Assembly (NCBI GenBank): GCA_026786045.1
Contig: JAJAYV010000381.1
Location: 1 to 9,092 of the forward strand
Source: Frankiaceae bacterium
GTDB lineage: Bacteria > Actinomycetota > Actinomycetes > Mycobacteriales > SCTD01
Length of the DNA: 9,092 nucleotides
Direction of reading: 5' to 3'
The first letter of the stretch is position 1, and each line of letters starts with the position of its first letter. This document shows, one piece after another, positions 1 to 6,770 of the stretch. The position numbers and the translations under genes were made by a program. Below the pieces are notes generated by a model that made no database searches, had not been told where the DNA came from, and worked only from the letters and a program-made list of their open reading frames with translations.

Positions 1-126
<126 letters not shown>

Positions 127-193
127 AGCTGTCCCGGCACCCCGCCCCCGCCCTCGCCCCGTCCCCGTCCCCGTCCCCGCCCCCGATCCGCCC

Positions 194-197
194 GGAG
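194..197 (+). promoter_or_regulatory. Ribosome binding site for the JmjC/cupin gene
   Basis: GGAG lies 5 nt before the GTG at 203. It supports that start, although it sits just beside the low-complexity stretch whose sequence may be unreliable. Confidence 0.45.
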
Positions 198-202
198 CTG
201 CC

Positions 203-1396
203 GTGACCGTCCCCGTCCGTACTGCTTTGGCGCGCGCCGTGAGCGTCGACGCCGGCACCTTCGCGGCCGAGCACTGGTCGCGGACCCCGCTGTTGTCGCG
301 CGCCAAGCAGCTGCCCCGGCCCTTCGACGACCTGCTGTCACCCGACGAGGTGGACGAGCTGGTGGCCGACCGGGCGCTGCGGTCCCCGTTCTTCCGGACG
401 GTGCGCGAGGGGGGCGGCCTGCCGCTCCCGACCCGCACGGTCACCGCCGGCGCCCGCCGCATCGGCGACCTCGTCGATGCCGAGGCCCTCGCCGCGCAGT
501 ACGCCGACGGGGCCACGCTGGTCCTGCAGTCCGTGCACCGGATGCACCCGCCGGTCGCGCGCTTCTGCCGCGAGCTGGCCGCTGAGCTGGGCCACCCCAC
601 CCAGTGCAACGCCTACCTCACGCCGGGCGGCCGACACCAGGGCTTCGACTACCACCACGACACGCACGACGTGTTCGTGCTGCAGGTCAGCGGTCGCAAG
701 CGGTGGATCGTCTACGAGCCAGTCGTCCGGCTACCGCTCGCGAGCCAGCCGCAGGCCGGGGCCCATCTCGTGCCCACGGGCGCCGAACCGCTTCTGGACG
801 TCGAGCTCGAGGCCGGCGACGCGCTCTACCTCCCGCGCGGCTACGTGCACGCCGCGCTGACGACCGACGAGGACTCGGTCCACCTGACCGTGGGCGTGCT
901 GTCCACGACGTGGCACGACGTCCTCACCGACGTGGTCGGCCTGGCCGGTCAGGACGAGGCGTTCCGCGACGCCCTGCCGGTCCAGCCCGCCGCCCGGCTG
1001 GGCGAGCTGCTGCCCGCCTTCCTGCGCAGGACGGCGGACTGGCTGGACGCCCTGCCGGTCGAGGAGGTCGAGCGCGCCGCAGGCCGCCGGCTAGCCCGCT
1101 CGGTGCCGGTCGAGCCGGTGTCGCTGCTGGCCACGACGGCCGCGGTCCGGTCCCTGTCGAACGCCACGCCGCTGCGCCCCCGCGGCGGTCTGGCTACGAC
1201 CGTCCGCCGCGACGGCGACCAGGTCGTGCTGACCGCCCCCGGCCGCACCGTCCGGCTACCCGGCTTCACCGAGCCGGCCCTGCGCCGGCTCCTGGACGCG
1301 CCCTGCGCCCCCGCCGACCTGCCGGGGCTCGACGAACCGAGCGCCCTCGTCCTCGCCCGCCGCATGCTCCGCGAGGGCGTCGTCCTACCGGCCTGA
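203..1396 (+). CDS. JmjC/cupin-domain 2-oxoglutarate oxygenase, ribosomal-oxygenase (ROX/YcfD) type
   Basis: This 397-residue protein is a probable Fe(II)/2-oxoglutarate-dependent protein hydroxylase of the cupin_4/JmjC family. Characterised bacterial relatives such as E. coli YcfD hydroxylate an arginine of ribosomal protein L16; the substrate here is unknown. The double-stranded beta-helix core spans roughly residues 95-235. The iron triad is visible as H151-x-D153 (in a YHHDTHDVF context) and H216 (in LPRGYVHAA). K166, in GRKRW, is placed where ROX enzymes have the Lys or Arg that binds the 2-oxoglutarate carboxylate. After a helical middle part (about 240-300), the C-terminal 80 residues resemble the winged-helix tail of ROX proteins, ending in a PGLDEPSALVLARRMLREG segment. 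Length fits the actinobacterial members. The GTG start gives a typical N-terminus (TALARAVSVD...). The gene is convergent with the liv operon and has no functional link to it that I can see. Confidence 0.85.
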   Translation: MTVPVRTALARAVSVDAGTFAAEHWSRTPLLSRAKQLPRPFDDLLSPDEVDELVADRALRSPFFRTVREGGGLPLPTRTVTAGARRIGDLVDAEALAAQYADGATLVLQSVHRMHPPVARFCRELAAELGHPTQCNAYLTPGGRHQGFDYHHDTHDVFVLQVSGRKRWIVYEPVVRLPLASQPQAGAHLVPTGAEPLLDVELEAGDALYLPRGYVHAALTTDEDSVHLTVGVLSTTWHDVLTDVVGLAGQDEAFRDALPVQPAARLGELLPAFLRRTADWLDALPVEEVERAAGRRLARSVPVEPVSLLATTAAVRSLSNATPLRPRGGLATTVRRDGDQVVLTAPGRTVRLPGFTEPALRRLLDAPCAPADLPGLDEPSALVLARRMLREGVVLPA

Positions 1397-1410
1397 TCTG
1401 CTGAAGGGGG

Positions 1411-1435
1411 TGTGCCCGGTCAGGCCTGTGCCCGG
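1411..1435. repeat. Short direct repeat after the JmjC gene
   Basis: TGTGCCCGG occurs at 1411-1419 and again at 1427-1435, with the palindrome CAGGCCTG (1421-1428) between and partly overlapping the second copy. It lies just after the stop codon at 1396, in the 109-nt convergent gap 1397-1505. Its function is unknown; a role in transcript ends is possible but there is no T-rich tract. Confidence 0.4.
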
Positions 1436-1487
1436 ACAGCTCGCGCGGTCCTGAGGAGACCCCGGACGAGGGTGTTGTGCAGCGCAC

Positions 1488-1499
1488 CGGGCGCGCCCG
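1488..1499. terminator. GC palindrome at the end of the liv operon, possible terminator stem
   Basis: CGGGCGCGCCCG is a perfect 12-bp palindrome starting 6 nt beyond the livF stop codon. It could fold as a 4-bp GC stem with a CGCG loop on either transcript. No U-tract follows on either strand, so intrinsic termination would be atypical, as is common in high-GC actinobacteria. A GGTC...GACC pair at 1447-1461 is a second weak hairpin in the same gap. Confidence 0.3.
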
Positions 1500-1505
1500 C
1501 GAGCC

Positions 1506-2219
1506 TCAGTCGATGCCGAGGTAGGCCGCGATGACCCTTTCGTCGGTGAGCAGCTCGTGGCCCGGCCCCGAGTGCGCGAGCGATCCGGTCTCGAGCACGT
1601 AGCCGACGTCGGCCGCACGCAGCGCGCGCCGCGCGTTCTGCTCCACCAGCACGACGGTGGTGCCCGACTGCCGGATCTCCTCGATGACCCGGAAGACCTC
1701 GTCCACGACCCTCGGCGCGAGCCCCATCGACGGCTCGTCGAGCAGCAGCAGCCGGGGCTGGGCGACGAGAGCGCGGGCAATGGCCAGCATCTGCTGCTCG
1801 CCACCCGACAGCGCGCCCGCCGGCAGGTCGCGCCGCTCGGCCAGCACCGGGAAGCGCTCGTACATCTCGTCGATCGACGCGTCGGCCGTGCTGCGCCGGT
1901 GCCAGCCGCCGAGCTGCAGGTTCTCCTGGATCGTCATGGTGGCGAGCACTTCTCGGCCCTCGGGGACCTGCACCAGTCCCGCGTCGACGAGGCGGTGGGC
2001 GGGCCACCGGGTGACGTCGGTGCCGTCGAACACGACCTTGCCCTGCCGCGGCCTCAACAGCCCGGCGACGGCGTTGAGCACCGACGTCTTGCCGGCGCCG
2101 TTGGCCCCGACGAGCGCGACGAGGCTGCCCTGGGCGGCCTCGAAGGAGACGTCACGCACTGCCTGGACGCGGCCGTACGAGACGCACAGGCCCTGCACGG
2201 ACAGCAGCGGGTCAGACAC
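1506..2219 (-). CDS. livF: Branched-chain amino acid type ABC transporter ATP-binding protein LivF
   Basis: This is a 237-residue cytoplasmic ATPase subunit of a HAAT-family importer, which powers uptake together with the LivM-LivG and LivH products. It has Walker A GANGAGKT (residues 38-45), Q-loop Q84 in the LivF-like stretch LVQVPEGRE, signature LSGGEQQ (137-143) and Walker B LLLLDEP (157-163). LVEQN (191-195) stands where LivG has EHN, so Q replaces the switch histidine, as is usual in LivF. The C-terminus, AAYLGID, is typical. I chose the GTG at 2219 because it gives the normal LivF N-terminus (VSDPLLSVQGL). The open frame continues 31 residues further upstream, but that part is low-complexity and overlaps livG. 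The start overlaps the livG stop by 8 nt (GTGTCTGA), which suggests translational coupling. It is the last gene of the operon. Confidence 0.93.
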   Translation of the reverse strand: MSDPLLSVQGLCVSYGRVQAVRDVSFEAAQGSLVALVGANGAGKTSVLNAVAGLLRPRQGKVVFDGTDVTRWPAHRLVDAGLVQVPEGREVLATMTIQENLQLGGWHRRSTADASIDEMYERFPVLAERRDLPAGALSGGEQQMLAIARALVAQPRLLLLDEPSMGLAPRVVDEVFRVIEEIRQSGTTVVLVEQNARRALRAADVGYVLETGSLAHSGPGHELLTDERVIAAYLGID

Positions 2220-3888
2220 GGGAGTCCGCCGGTCCGTCCGAGCCCAGGTAGGCCTCGATGACGACCGGGTCCTTGGCGATGGTCGCCGGGTCGCCGGCGG
2301 CGATGACCCCACCGAAGTTGAGGACGACGATCCGCGTGCAGGTCTCGAGCACCATGCGGACGTTGTGCTCGATGAGCAGCACGGTGATCCCGTCCTCAGC
2401 GAGCGTGCGGATGAGCGTCGACAGCTCCTGCGCCTCGACGTGGTTCATGCCCGCGGCCGGCTCGTCGAGGATGAGCAGCGTCGGATGGGCGGCCAGGGCG
2501 CGTGCGATCTCGAGCCGGCGCCGGTCGCCGTACGACAGCGCGCCGGCGTTGACGCCGGCCCGGTCGGCGAGCCCCACGCGTGCGAGCTGGGCTCCCGCCT
2601 GCGCCAGCGCGCGCTGCTCGTCGCGGCGCGCAGAGGGCAGCCACAGCAGGCGGCGCAGCAGGGTCGGTCGCGTGACGACATGGGCCCCGACGAGGGCGTT
2701 CTCGAGCACCGTCAGCCGGTCGAACAGCTTGGAGTGCTGGAAGGTGCGGCTCACGCCGGCTCGAGCGAAGCGGTGCCCTTGGCCCTCGGGGCCGAGGGGG
2801 ATGCCGAGGACGGTGCCGGTGCCGCTCGTCGGCACGGACAGCCCGCTGATGAGGTTGACCAGCGTCGTCTTGCCGGCGCCGTTCGGGCCGATGAGACCGA
2901 GGATCTCGCCGCTGCCCAGCTCGAGGTCGACGCTGCGCACGGCGTGCAGACCGCCGTACGCCTTGCCCAGGCCCTTCAGGCTCAGGACGGAGGTGCCGGG
3001 CGGCGGGAGCGCGGGCAGCTCGGGCGCCGGGATCGACGGGTCGAGCCGAGGTGTGCGCCAGCGAGGGATCAGGCTGGACAGGCCGCCGGGCAGGAACAGG
3101 ATGACCACGAGCAGCAGCAGGCCCGACAGGAACGGGCGGATCCAGCCGGCCTCGACGCCGAGCGCGCGCTGGATCTCTGGTACCGACGTGAGGAACCCGC
3201 TGCCGAGCAGGGGGCCGAGGAACAGCAGCGAACCGCCCACGACGGCAGTGACCAGCCCGTCGACGGCGGCGGCGAAGCCGAAGTCGTCGGGGGTGATGAA
3301 GCGTGAGAAGTAGGCCAGCAGCACGCCGTACATGCCGGCGATGGCTCCCGAGGTGACGAACGCCGCCATGCGGTAGCGGCTGATGTGGACGCCCATGGCG
3401 CGCGCCGCCAGCTCGTCCTCGCGGATCGCCGCGAGCCCGCGGCCGAAGCGGGATCCACCGAGCCGCCAGAACCAGTAGGCCACGAGGAGCAGGCAGCCCC
3501 AGGCGATACCGGGCGTGACCAGCTTGGGCACCGAGGTGCCCTGAGCGCCGCCGGTCCACTCGGCGTTGATGAGCACGATGCGCACCATCTCGGCGAACCC
3601 GAGGGTGGCGATGGCGAGGAAGACTCCGCGCAGCCGCATGACCGGCAGGCCGAGCAGGAACGCGACGCACGCCCCCACGAGCATGCCGACGGGGATGCCG
3701 ACGACCAGCGGGCTGAGCCCGACGACCGGGCTGTCGGGCATGACGACGGTCGCGCTGAAGCCCGCGAGCGAGGCGAGGCCGGCCTGGCCGAGGCTGAGCT
3801 GCCCGGCCATGAGGACGGCGTAGAAGGAGTAGGCGAAGATCGCCGTGAGCGCGATCAGGGTGAGGGTGGCGGTGTAGTCCCCGAGCAT
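2212..3888 (-). CDS. livM: LivM-LivG fusion: branched-chain amino acid type ABC permease fused to ATPase
   Basis: A single uninterrupted 558-residue frame encodes two transporter subunits. Residues 1-275 are a LivM permease with about eight hydrophobic segments. It carries the conserved cytoplasmic loop AIREDELAARAMGVHISRYR (154-173), which contacts the ATPase, and a terminal LFLPGGL. A proline-rich linker (about 278-300, ending in PALPPPGTS) leads into a LivG ATPase (301-558). That domain has Walker A GPNGAGKTT (334-342), Q-loop Q384 (RTFQ), signature LSYGD (451-455), Walker B LLILDEP (471-477), the LivG-type D-loop AAGMNHVE and switch histidine H508 (LLIEHN). The ATG at 3888 overlaps the livH stop as TGATG. 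An open frame runs about 315 codons further upstream, but only as a shadow of livH. LivM and LivG are separate in E. coli; fused versions occur in actinobacteria and elsewhere. Confidence 0.93.
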   Translation of the reverse strand: MLGDYTATLTLIALTAIFAYSFYAVLMAGQLSLGQAGLASLAGFSATVVMPDSPVVGLSPLVVGIPVGMLVGACVAFLLGLPVMRLRGVFLAIATLGFAEMVRIVLINAEWTGGAQGTSVPKLVTPGIAWGCLLLVAYWFWRLGGSRFGRGLAAIREDELAARAMGVHISRYRMAAFVTSGAIAGMYGVLLAYFSRFITPDDFGFAAAVDGLVTAVVGGSLLFLGPLLGSGFLTSVPEIQRALGVEAGWIRPFLSGLLLLVVILFLPGGLSSLIPRWRTPRLDPSIPAPELPALPPPGTSVLSLKGLGKAYGGLHAVRSVDLELGSGEILGLIGPNGAGKTTLVNLISGLSVPTSGTGTVLGIPLGPEGQGHRFARAGVSRTFQHSKLFDRLTVLENALVGAHVVTRPTLLRRLLWLPSARRDEQRALAQAGAQLARVGLADRAGVNAGALSYGDRRRLEIARALAAHPTLLILDEPAAGMNHVEAQELSTLIRTLAEDGITVLLIEHNVRMVLETCTRIVVLNFGGVIAAGDPATIAKDPVVIEAYLGSDGPADSRV

Positions 3889-4763
3889 CAGACTTCCCGG
3901 ACCTGCCGCGCGCCGAACAGGCCCTGCGGCCGGAGCAGCAGGATGCCGAACAGCAGTCCGAAGGCCACGACGTCGCGCCAGGACGACCCGACGTACTGCA
4001 CGGCGAAGACCTCGGCGAGGCCGAGCGCGATGCCGCCGATCATGGCGCCCTTGAGCGAGCCCATGCCGCCCACGATGATCACGGCCAGGCCCTTGAGCTC
4101 GATGTTGAAGCCCATCGTCATCTGCGCGCTGTTGACGTAGAACGCCAGCAGCACGCCGGCGACGGCGCCGAGCGCTGACGAGATGGCGAACGTCGTGGCC
4201 GTCACCCGGTCGACGTTCACGCCGAGAACCGCAGCGGCATGGGGGTTCTCGGCGACGGCACGCATCCCGCGGCCGAGCCGGGTGCGGTTGACGAGGTAGG
4301 CCAGGCCCAGCATCAGGCCGAGCGACACCCCGAGGATCACCAGCTGCAGCAGCGTGATCCGCACGCCGCCGAGCTCGAAGTCGGTGGACGGGAAGGCGTC
4401 CGCGGGGAAGCGCCGGGTGTCCGGCCCGTACCTCGCCTGGAGCAGCGCGAGGAACATCCCGCCCACCGCGATCGAGGAGATCAGCCCGGCGAAGTGCGCG
4501 TCGTGCCGGCCCTTGAGCGGGCGGAAGGCGACCCGCTCGATGACCAGCCCGAGCACGGCTCCCATCACCAGCACCGCCGGGATGGCCAGCCAGATGGACA
4601 GCCCCAGGTCGGCGACGAGCTCGATCCCGACGTACGCCGACGTGGTGAACACTGCCGCGTGGGCGAGGTTCAGCCGGTCGAGCACGCCGAACACGAGCGT
4701 GAAGCCGATGGCGAACAGCGCGTAGATCGACCCGGCGAAGATGCCGTTCAGGACCTGTTGCAT
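3888..4763 (-). CDS. livH: Branched-chain amino acid type ABC transporter permease LivH
   Basis: This 291-residue, very hydrophobic inner-membrane permease forms the translocation channel with the LivM domain. Family landmarks in order are the N-terminal GIFAGSIYALFAIGFTLVFG (residues 8-27), LNLAHAAVF (31-39, the LivH NFAHG-type motif), and ERVAFRPLKGR (76-86). Then come the ATPase-coupling loop AVAENPHAAAVLGVNVDRV (169-187), GLAVIIVGGMGSLKGAMIGG (225-244) and LRPQGLFG (277-284). Length is normal. The ATG at 4763 follows livK by 26 nt, and its stop shares one base with the livM-livG start (TGATG). The ribosome binding site is weak (AGGT, see the hairpin at 4765-4779). Substrate cannot be read from the permease, because this family also carries amides, urea and aromatic or short carboxylates. 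Confidence 0.94.
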   Translation of the reverse strand: MQQVLNGIFAGSIYALFAIGFTLVFGVLDRLNLAHAAVFTTSAYVGIELVADLGLSIWLAIPAVLVMGAVLGLVIERVAFRPLKGRHDAHFAGLISSIAVGGMFLALLQARYGPDTRRFPADAFPSTDFELGGVRITLLQLVILGVSLGLMLGLAYLVNRTRLGRGMRAVAENPHAAAVLGVNVDRVTATTFAISSALGAVAGVLLAFYVNSAQMTMGFNIELKGLAVIIVGGMGSLKGAMIGGIALGLAEVFAVQYVGSSWRDVVAFGLLFGILLLRPQGLFGARQVREV

Positions 4764-4764
4764 G

Positions 4765-4779
4765 TGCGTTACCTACGCA
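4765..4779 (-). promoter_or_regulatory. Small hairpin over the livH ribosome binding site
   Basis: On the transcript strand TGCGT-AGGTA-ACGCA forms a 5-bp stem with a 5-nt loop, in the 26-nt gap between livK and livH. The AGGT in the loop is the only Shine-Dalgarno-like sequence upstream of the livH ATG (4763). The stem is weak, so it may only tune translation or mRNA decay between the abundant binding protein and the membrane subunits. Confidence 0.3.
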
Positions 4780-4789
4780 GGTCGCGTCG

Positions 4790-5971
4790 TCAGTCCAGGA
4801 CGGTGAAGGTGCCGCCTTCGACGATCTGCACAACGGCCGGGTGCTGCGGCTCGCGGTTGTCGAAGGAGAACGTGCCGAGCGGCGTCGGGATGTCCTGGAG
4901 CGAGCCGAGGCTGGCCTGGATGGCGTCGCGCTCTGCGGAGCAGCCGGCGCGGACGGCGGCGTCGACGAGCATCATGCCGGTGTAGGCCTGGGCGGCGAAC
5001 TGGTCGGGCTTGCCGTCGTGCTTGGCCTCGAAGGCCTCGAGGAAGGCGGCGTTCTCCTCGCTCTCGGAGGCGGAGTTCCACGCGGCACCCACGATGACGC
5101 CCTCGGCGGCCGCACCGGCGTCGGCCATCAGCTGCGGCGAGTTGAAGCCGTTGCCACCGATGATCGGCACCTCGATGCCGAGCTCGCGCGCCTGCGTCAC
5201 CAGCGGGATGGCCGCCTCGATGAGGCCGGACACGACCAGTGCGTCGGGCTGCGCCGCCTTCGCCTCGGTCAGCAGTGCGCGGAAGTCGGTGTCGGCCTTG
5301 GAGAACGTGAGGGTCTCGACGGTCTCCAGCCCCTCCTCCTCCAGCGCCGCCTCGAAGGCCGTGAAGCCGGACTCGGTGAACGCATCGTCGTTGCTGTACA
5401 TCACGACGACCTTCTCCAGGCCGAGCGACTCCTTGGCCTTGGCGATCGTCTGCGGGATCACGGCGGTCTCGGGCAGCGAGTTGCGGAAGATGTAGTCACC
5501 GATCTCGGTGATGCCGGCGGCGGTGTTCGAGATGCCGAGGACCGGGACGCCCTCCTCCTGCGCGATCGGGTCGGTCGTCTTGGCGGCGTTCGACAGCGTG
5601 GGGCCGAGGATGATGCTCACCGGTTCACGCGAGATGAACTGCTCGAAGACGGCGATGCCCTGCTTCGGGTCGGTCGCGTCGTCCTCGATGGCGAGCTCGT
5701 AGGTGACGCCCTCCTTCTCGGCGAGGTCGTCCAGCGCGACCTCCAGCCCCTTCTGCTGCGACTGGCCGTAGCTCGCGGCAGCGCCGGTCAGGCTGAGCGC
5801 GGCGCCGACCGGCACCGGCTCCTCGATCACGCAGTCCTCGCCCGAGCCGCCACCGCCACCGGACGCCTGGGGGGCGGGCGCGGCCGTGTCGGCCGGGTCC
5901 TCACTGGCGCACCCGGTCACCAGGAGCGCAAGGGCGGCGGCGGTGGAGACGGAAGCGGTGCGGATGCGCAT
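4790..5971 (-). CDS. livK: Substrate-binding lipoprotein of the branched-chain amino acid type ABC transporter (LivK-like)
   Basis: This 393-residue extracytoplasmic receptor (Peripla_BP_6, type I fold) captures the substrate and delivers it to LivH/LivM. Residues 1-20 are a lipoprotein signal peptide (MRIRT, then a hydrophobic stretch) ending in lipobox VTGC, with C21 as the lipidated cysteine. A Gly/Ser/Ala/Pro tether (about 30-46) follows. The mature domain begins VPVGAALSLTGAAASYGQ (53-70), the usual first strand and ligand loop. Further family segments are ILGPTLSNAA (121-130), VPVLGISNTA (142-151) and QAYTGMMLVDAAVRAG (328-343). The ATG at 5971 is preferred: GGAG lies 7 nt upstream and the signal peptide then has normal length. 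A TTG six codons earlier (5989) is an alternative. It is the first gene of the operon. The ligand is undetermined: branched-chain amino acids are the default, but the neighbouring hydroxyacid dehydrogenase makes a hydroxy acid worth considering. Confidence 0.92.
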   Translation of the reverse strand: MRIRTASVSTAAALALLVTGCASEDPADTAAPAPQASGGGGGSGEDCVIEEPVPVGAALSLTGAAASYGQSQQKGLEVALDDLAEKEGVTYELAIEDDATDPKQGIAVFEQFISREPVSIILGPTLSNAAKTTDPIAQEEGVPVLGISNTAAGITEIGDYIFRNSLPETAVIPQTIAKAKESLGLEKVVVMYSNDDAFTESGFTAFEAALEEEGLETVETLTFSKADTDFRALLTEAKAAQPDALVVSGLIEAAIPLVTQARELGIEVPIIGGNGFNSPQLMADAGAAAEGVIVGAAWNSASESEENAAFLEAFEAKHDGKPDQFAAQAYTGMMLVDAAVRAGCSAERDAIQASLGSLQDIPTPLGTFSFDNREPQHPAVVQIVEGGTFTVLD

Positions 5972-5978
5972 GAGGGGA

Positions 5979-5982
5979 CTCC
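5979..5982 (-). promoter_or_regulatory. Ribosome binding site for livK
   Basis: GGAG on the minus strand lies 7 nt before the ATG at 5971. It decides this start over the in-frame TTG at 5989, which would lie upstream of the site. Confidence 0.7.
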
Positions 5983-6008
5983 AAGCCAAGTGGTTGCCGG
6001 TCGGTGGA

Positions 6009-6019
6009 TTGTGTCACAA
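6009..6019. promoter_or_regulatory. Perfect palindrome TTGTG-T-CACAA, probable GntR-family operator
   Basis: An 11-bp perfect inverted repeat (5-bp arms, 1-nt centre) sits in the divergent gap between livK and the GntR-family gene. Short TTGT...ACAA palindromes are typical operators for FadR-subfamily (FCD) regulators. It overlaps the predicted livK start point and touches its -10 hexamer, so binding would block the transporter. It lies 43 nt before the regulator's ATG, so autoregulation is also possible. The link to this regulator is inferred from position and motif type. Confidence 0.6.
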
Positions 6020-6046
6020 GATTACGGCTGACGTGATCCGCGTCAC
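6019..6046 (-). promoter_or_regulatory. Predicted promoter of the liv operon
   Basis: On the minus strand, GTGACG (6046-6041, four of six matches to TTGACA) is followed after 16 nt by TAATCT (6024-6019, four of six matches to TATAAT). Transcription would begin near 6012, giving a leader of about 40 nt. A second possible -10, CACAAT (6013-6008), lies just downstream without a good -35. I could not assign a convincing promoter for the regulator on the plus strand. Confidence 0.45.
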
Positions 6047-6047
6047 C
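6032..6047. promoter_or_regulatory. CRP/GlxR-like site (GTGA-N6-TCAC)
   Basis: The sequence CGTGATCCGCGTCACC matches the CRP-family consensus TGTGA-N6-TCACA at eight of ten defined positions; only the two outermost bases differ. It overlaps the predicted livK -35 hexamer and lies 16-31 nt before the regulator's ATG. Actinobacterial cAMP-responsive regulators (GlxR, mycobacterial Crp) use this consensus. Binding here would most likely block the -35 of the predicted livK promoter, or activate if the CACAAT alternative is the real -10. A 4-bp-arm match can arise by chance. Confidence 0.4.
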
Positions 6048-6052
6048 ACCTC

Positions 6053-6057
6053 GGGAG
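6053..6057 (+). promoter_or_regulatory. Ribosome binding site for the GntR-family regulator
   Basis: GGGAG ends 5 nt before the ATG at 6063. This strong site fixes the start, although the frame stays open upstream into the livK region. Confidence 0.75.
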
Positions 6058-6062
6058 CCACC

Positions 6063-6770
6063 ATGCACACGACCGCCGTCCAGGGGGCACTCCCCCGCAG
6101 CGGGCCTGGCACCCCGGAGGTCGTGGCGGCCACCCTGCGCGACGAGGTGCTCGACGGGGTCCTGCTGCCCGGCGCCCGGCTGCGCGAGGAGCACCTTTGC
6201 GAGCGCTTCGGCGTCGGCCGGCACTCCGTGCGCGCTGCCCTGCGGCTGCTCGTCGCCGCTGGCCTCGTCGTGCACGAGCGCAACCGCGGCGCGTCGGTGC
6301 GGCAGCTGAGCCGGGCCCGGATCGACGAGTCCTTCGACTTCCGCATCGCCCTCGAGCTCGGGAGCCTGCGGCTGGCGCTGGCCCGAGGCGCCGACCTGAC
6401 GCCGGTCGAGCAGGCCGTGCGCGAGCTCGAGGCGCTCCCGGAGCACACGCCGTGGCGGCAGCTGACCAAGAGCCACGGCCACATCCACCACGAGATCGTG
6501 CGGGCGGCCGGCAACGACCGACTGCTGCGCGCCTACCGCAGCTGCGAGGACGAGCTGCAGCTGCTGTTCGCCGTGATCCGCCCGGACTTCTCGGCCCAGC
6601 GGCTGGCCTGCCTGCACCGGCGGCTGATGGACGGGCTCCGGCTCGGCGGGGAAGTGGCGCTGCACGCGCTGGAGGACGATCTCGAGCGGTCCGGTCGCGC
6701 CGCCGTGCTGCACGCGCTCGCCCGCAGCGAGGGCACAGCCGCTCCGGCCGCCGGCCGGGTGGCGCGGTGA
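6063..6770 (+). CDS. GntR-family transcriptional regulator, FadR subfamily (FCD domain)
   Basis: This 235-residue DNA-binding protein is a probable ligand-responsive repressor. Residues 17-80 form the GntR winged helix: TPEVVAATLRDEVLDGVLLPG, then REEHLCERFGVGRHSVRAAL (41-60) as the helix-turn-helix, then the wing HERNRGASV. Residues about 85-218 form the all-helical FCD effector domain. Two histidines usual for FCD metal binding can be placed, H142 (in IHHEIVRAAGN) and H185 (in LHRRL). The third, in the last helix, appears to be aspartate (D206), and the usual DxxFH motif reads HGHIH. The last four bases, GTGA, overlap the dehydrogenase start, so the two genes form an operon. FCD regulators next to lldD-type genes often respond to the enzyme's hydroxyacid substrate. 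That and the palindrome at 6009-6019 suggest control of this operon and of the divergent liv genes. Confidence 0.88.
   Translation: MHTTAVQGALPRSGPGTPEVVAATLRDEVLDGVLLPGARLREEHLCERFGVGRHSVRAALRLLVAAGLVVHERNRGASVRQLSRARIDESFDFRIALELGSLRLALARGADLTPVEQAVRELEALPEHTPWRQLTKSHGHIHHEIVRAAGNDRLLRAYRSCEDELQLLFAVIRPDFSAQRLACLHRRLMDGLRLGGEVALHALEDDLERSGRAAVLHALARSEGTAAPAAGRVAR

Noticed and set aside
1447..1461. GGTC...GACC hairpin as a terminator
   Set aside because: It has only 4-bp arms with a 7-nt loop and no T-tract; this is expected by chance at this GC content.
1557..4140. Long plus-strand open frames opposite the liv operon
   Set aside because: They are antisense to genes with complete motifs, have biased composition (Arg/Ser/Asp rich) and no recognisable domain. 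They are GC-driven shadows.
3889..4833. Upstream extension of the LivM-LivG frame to about 873 codons
   Set aside because: The extra 315 codons are an Arg/Pro-rich shadow of livH in another frame. The LivM N-terminus begins cleanly at 3888 with a TGATG overlap.
4841..6031. Plus-strand frame opposite livK
   Set aside because: The translation is low-complexity Gly/Arg/Leu/Asp with no family features, and livK has a lipobox and full binding-protein fold on the other strand.
6197..6766. Upstream extension of the dehydrogenase frame, suggesting a 598-residue fusion
   Set aside because: The added 190 codons are Arg/Ala-rich and lie out of frame over the GntR-family gene, which has a strong ribosome site and clear domains. 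The enzyme family starts near 6767.
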